NCBI GenBank assembly: GCA_029782215.1
Contig: JAKOVD010000011.1
Coordinates: 34,065 to 98,064, forward strand
Reading direction: 5' to 3'
DNA: 64,000 nt
Source of the DNA: Chloroflexota bacterium
GTDB lineage: Bacteria; Chloroflexota; Anaerolineae; J102
Shown in pieces: positions 63,016 to 64,000 of the stretch. Numbering within the stretch: the first letter of the stretch is position 1; the number at the start of each line of letters is the position of its first letter. The translations under genes were made by a program, and so were the position numbers. The notes beneath the pieces were generated by a model, which was not told where the DNA came from, made no database searches, and saw nothing but the letters and a program-made list of their open reading frames with translations.

Positions 63016-63779
63016 CGGTCAATTCCAACTGGGCGATGGACCTGATGCGAAAGCTGCAGAAGCCTGATGGCGACCAGGAGCTGCCAGACCATCCAGAACA
63101 GTCCGCCTGCGGCCAGCAAGAGAATGCGCAGGGAAGGAGCAAATTGCACGGTAAGGCAATACAGCAGGTCGCAGGCGGCGGCTACCATGCCCACGATCGC
63201 AGCGATGGGACAGAACAACCGTCCTCGGAGCATGGCCAGTGAGAACAACAGTCCCGCTGCGGCAATGAGAAACAGGCTCGTGAAAACGCCCGTGCTTGGA
63301 TAGACCGCCAAAGGGTTGTGAAGCGCCAGCATCGCCTGTCCCGCCACCAGCGGGCCCGCCCTCTCCGGTTCTGACGTGGCTGCGGCATACTGATGGCTGA
63401 GGGCCAGCATGGTAAGTGAGATGTTGGTTGCGAAGGCAACGGCGATTCCAACCAGGCCGCTGCACAGGGCAACGGCTGCGAGCGTTCTGTGGCCCGGCCA
63501 CAACGCCGCATAAAGCGCCAGGAACACCAATCCGAGCAGGCCGTAGTTCATCAGATCGAAGAAGGCGAGAAAGGCCAAACCAATGAGCGGACTGCTCTGC
63601 GGCAGCTCGAACCAGCCGGCCACCTGCGTTGGGATCGCCTGGACGCCGGTGAAGAGCGAAACTTCGGCCCCGATGTTGCGTCGAAAGAGAAGGGCCGCCA
63701 CAAGCCCAGCCACACCGCCAACCCCATAAAGGGCGCGCCAGGCAGGGTCAACCGCGCCCGTAGCTGTGGACCTCATCAT
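63012..63779 (-). CDS. DUF4386-like membrane protein
   Basis: 255 residues from the ATG at 63779, with GGGAGG upstream; the frame is open to 63944 without support. Seven hydrophobic stretches, including GVAGLVAALLF, FFDLMNYGLLGLVFLALYAALW and LFWMVWQLLVAIRLLQL. The loop with YAAATSEPERAGPLVAGQAMLA is similar to DUF4386 proteins. The function is unknown. The BlaI/CopY-type box at 63804 sits in its promoter region, 25 bases or more upstream of the start. Confidence 0.75.
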   Translation of the reverse strand: MMRSTATGAVDPAWRALYGVGGVAGLVAALLFRRNIGAEVSLFTGVQAIPTQVAGWFELPQSSPLIGLAFLAFFDLMNYGLLGLVFLALYAALWPGHRTLAAVALCSGLVGIAVAFATNISLTMLALSHQYAAATSEPERAGPLVAGQAMLALHNPLAVYPSTGVFTSLFLIAAAGLLFSLAMLRGRLFCPIAAIVGMVAAACDLLYCLTVQFAPSLRILLLAAGGLFWMVWQLLVAIRLLQLSHQVHRPVGIDR

Positions 63780-63803
63780 GCTGGCAAGCCTCCCATCACC
63801 TAG

Positions 63804-63819
63804 TACTACAGTTGTAGTT
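63804..63819 (-). promoter_or_regulatory. BlaI/CopY-type operator upstream of the DUF4386-like gene
   Basis: TACTACA-GT-TGTAGTT: perfect inner arms ACTACA (63805-63810) and TGTAGT (63813-63818). The core TACAnnTGTA is the known cop-box/BlaI-MecI operator pattern. No BlaI-type gene is within the window. Confidence 0.6.
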
Positions 63820-64000
63820 AGATTCTGATCGCAGTGCGACGATTGTAGTGGTGGAGCTTGGCAATGGCTTGATGATGACGACGCCAATAGGACCATGCTA
63901 AGACGAACGCAGGTTGCGGCACGACCATCCAGACGATTCGCCACAGCAACCGACGAATTTCGGCGACGCTCAGAGGTACGAGAGACCTCGCTGCCTGCGG
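63820..64000. other. Right edge without a recognised gene
   Basis: A second TTGTAGTGG half-site lies near 63845. Short frames exist on both strands, but no family motif or ribosome-binding site decides one; a gene may begin beyond the window. Confidence 0.4.

Noticed and set aside
1..64000. CRISPR array, tRNA, rRNA, transposase or phage genes
   Set aside because: No regularly spaced identical repeats, cloverleaf sequences or corresponding protein families were found on reading the window.

Overview
The window is GC-rich, densely coded bacterial DNA and most resembles a Chloroflexota (Anaerolineae/Caldilineae-like) genome. Pointers are MalT-type and BTAD-type regulators with large ATPase/TPR modules, lipobox and Tat exported proteins, very large LamG proteins ending in an LPLVM/LPLIF-type tail, and several small proteins of a kind I associate with this phylum. 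No rRNA, tRNA, CRISPR array, transposase or phage gene was seen. Species cannot be named from the sequence.

Layout. 1-5181 (+): the tail of an AAA/TPR regulator, then a family-5 substrate-binding lipoprotein and two DppB/DppC-type permeases without an ATPase. 5305-6061 (+): a lower-GC isoprenylcysteine-methyltransferase-like gene behind a consensus promoter and a 46-bp perfect palindrome. 6373-36761 (-): a 30-kb block of exported proteins: a DUF333 lipoprotein, an FG-GAP/F5-8C adhesin-like protein, a Tat-exported sulfatase, a fused S9 peptidase/DUF333/TolB-propeller lipoprotein, a 5368-residue LamG/TSP3/multi-membrane-span giant, and a small protein translationally coupled to the giant. 36932-40579 (+): a divergent BTAD (AfsR/SARP-like) regulator. 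Two transcription units of the block are preceded by heptamer direct repeats phased at 11 bp, set 8 bp from a -10-like hexamer, the arrangement known for SARP activators. I infer a surface-protein regulon under the adjacent BTAD regulator.

40576-46814: a membrane protein of unknown role, a TetR-SDR unit with a clear promoter/operator, a MarR gene divergent from a zinc-ribbon/DinB protein, and a type I phosphodiesterase. 47076-48835 (+): a small basic protein, a PAP2-like membrane protein and SurE. 48917-56148 (+): a compact 2-aminoethylphosphonate (AEP) operon: substrate-binding protein, two permeases, ATPase, PhnW transaminase, PhnX hydrolase and an FAD oxidoreductase, with a 17-bp stem hairpin after the substrate-binding gene. 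56311-59010 (+): a MalT/LuxR-type regulator. 59194-63779: small conserved proteins, two DUF4386-like membrane proteins, a decayed quinone-oxidoreductase gene, and an aminotransferase-V protein made of one degenerate and one complete module. A BlaI/CopY-type operator precedes the last gene.
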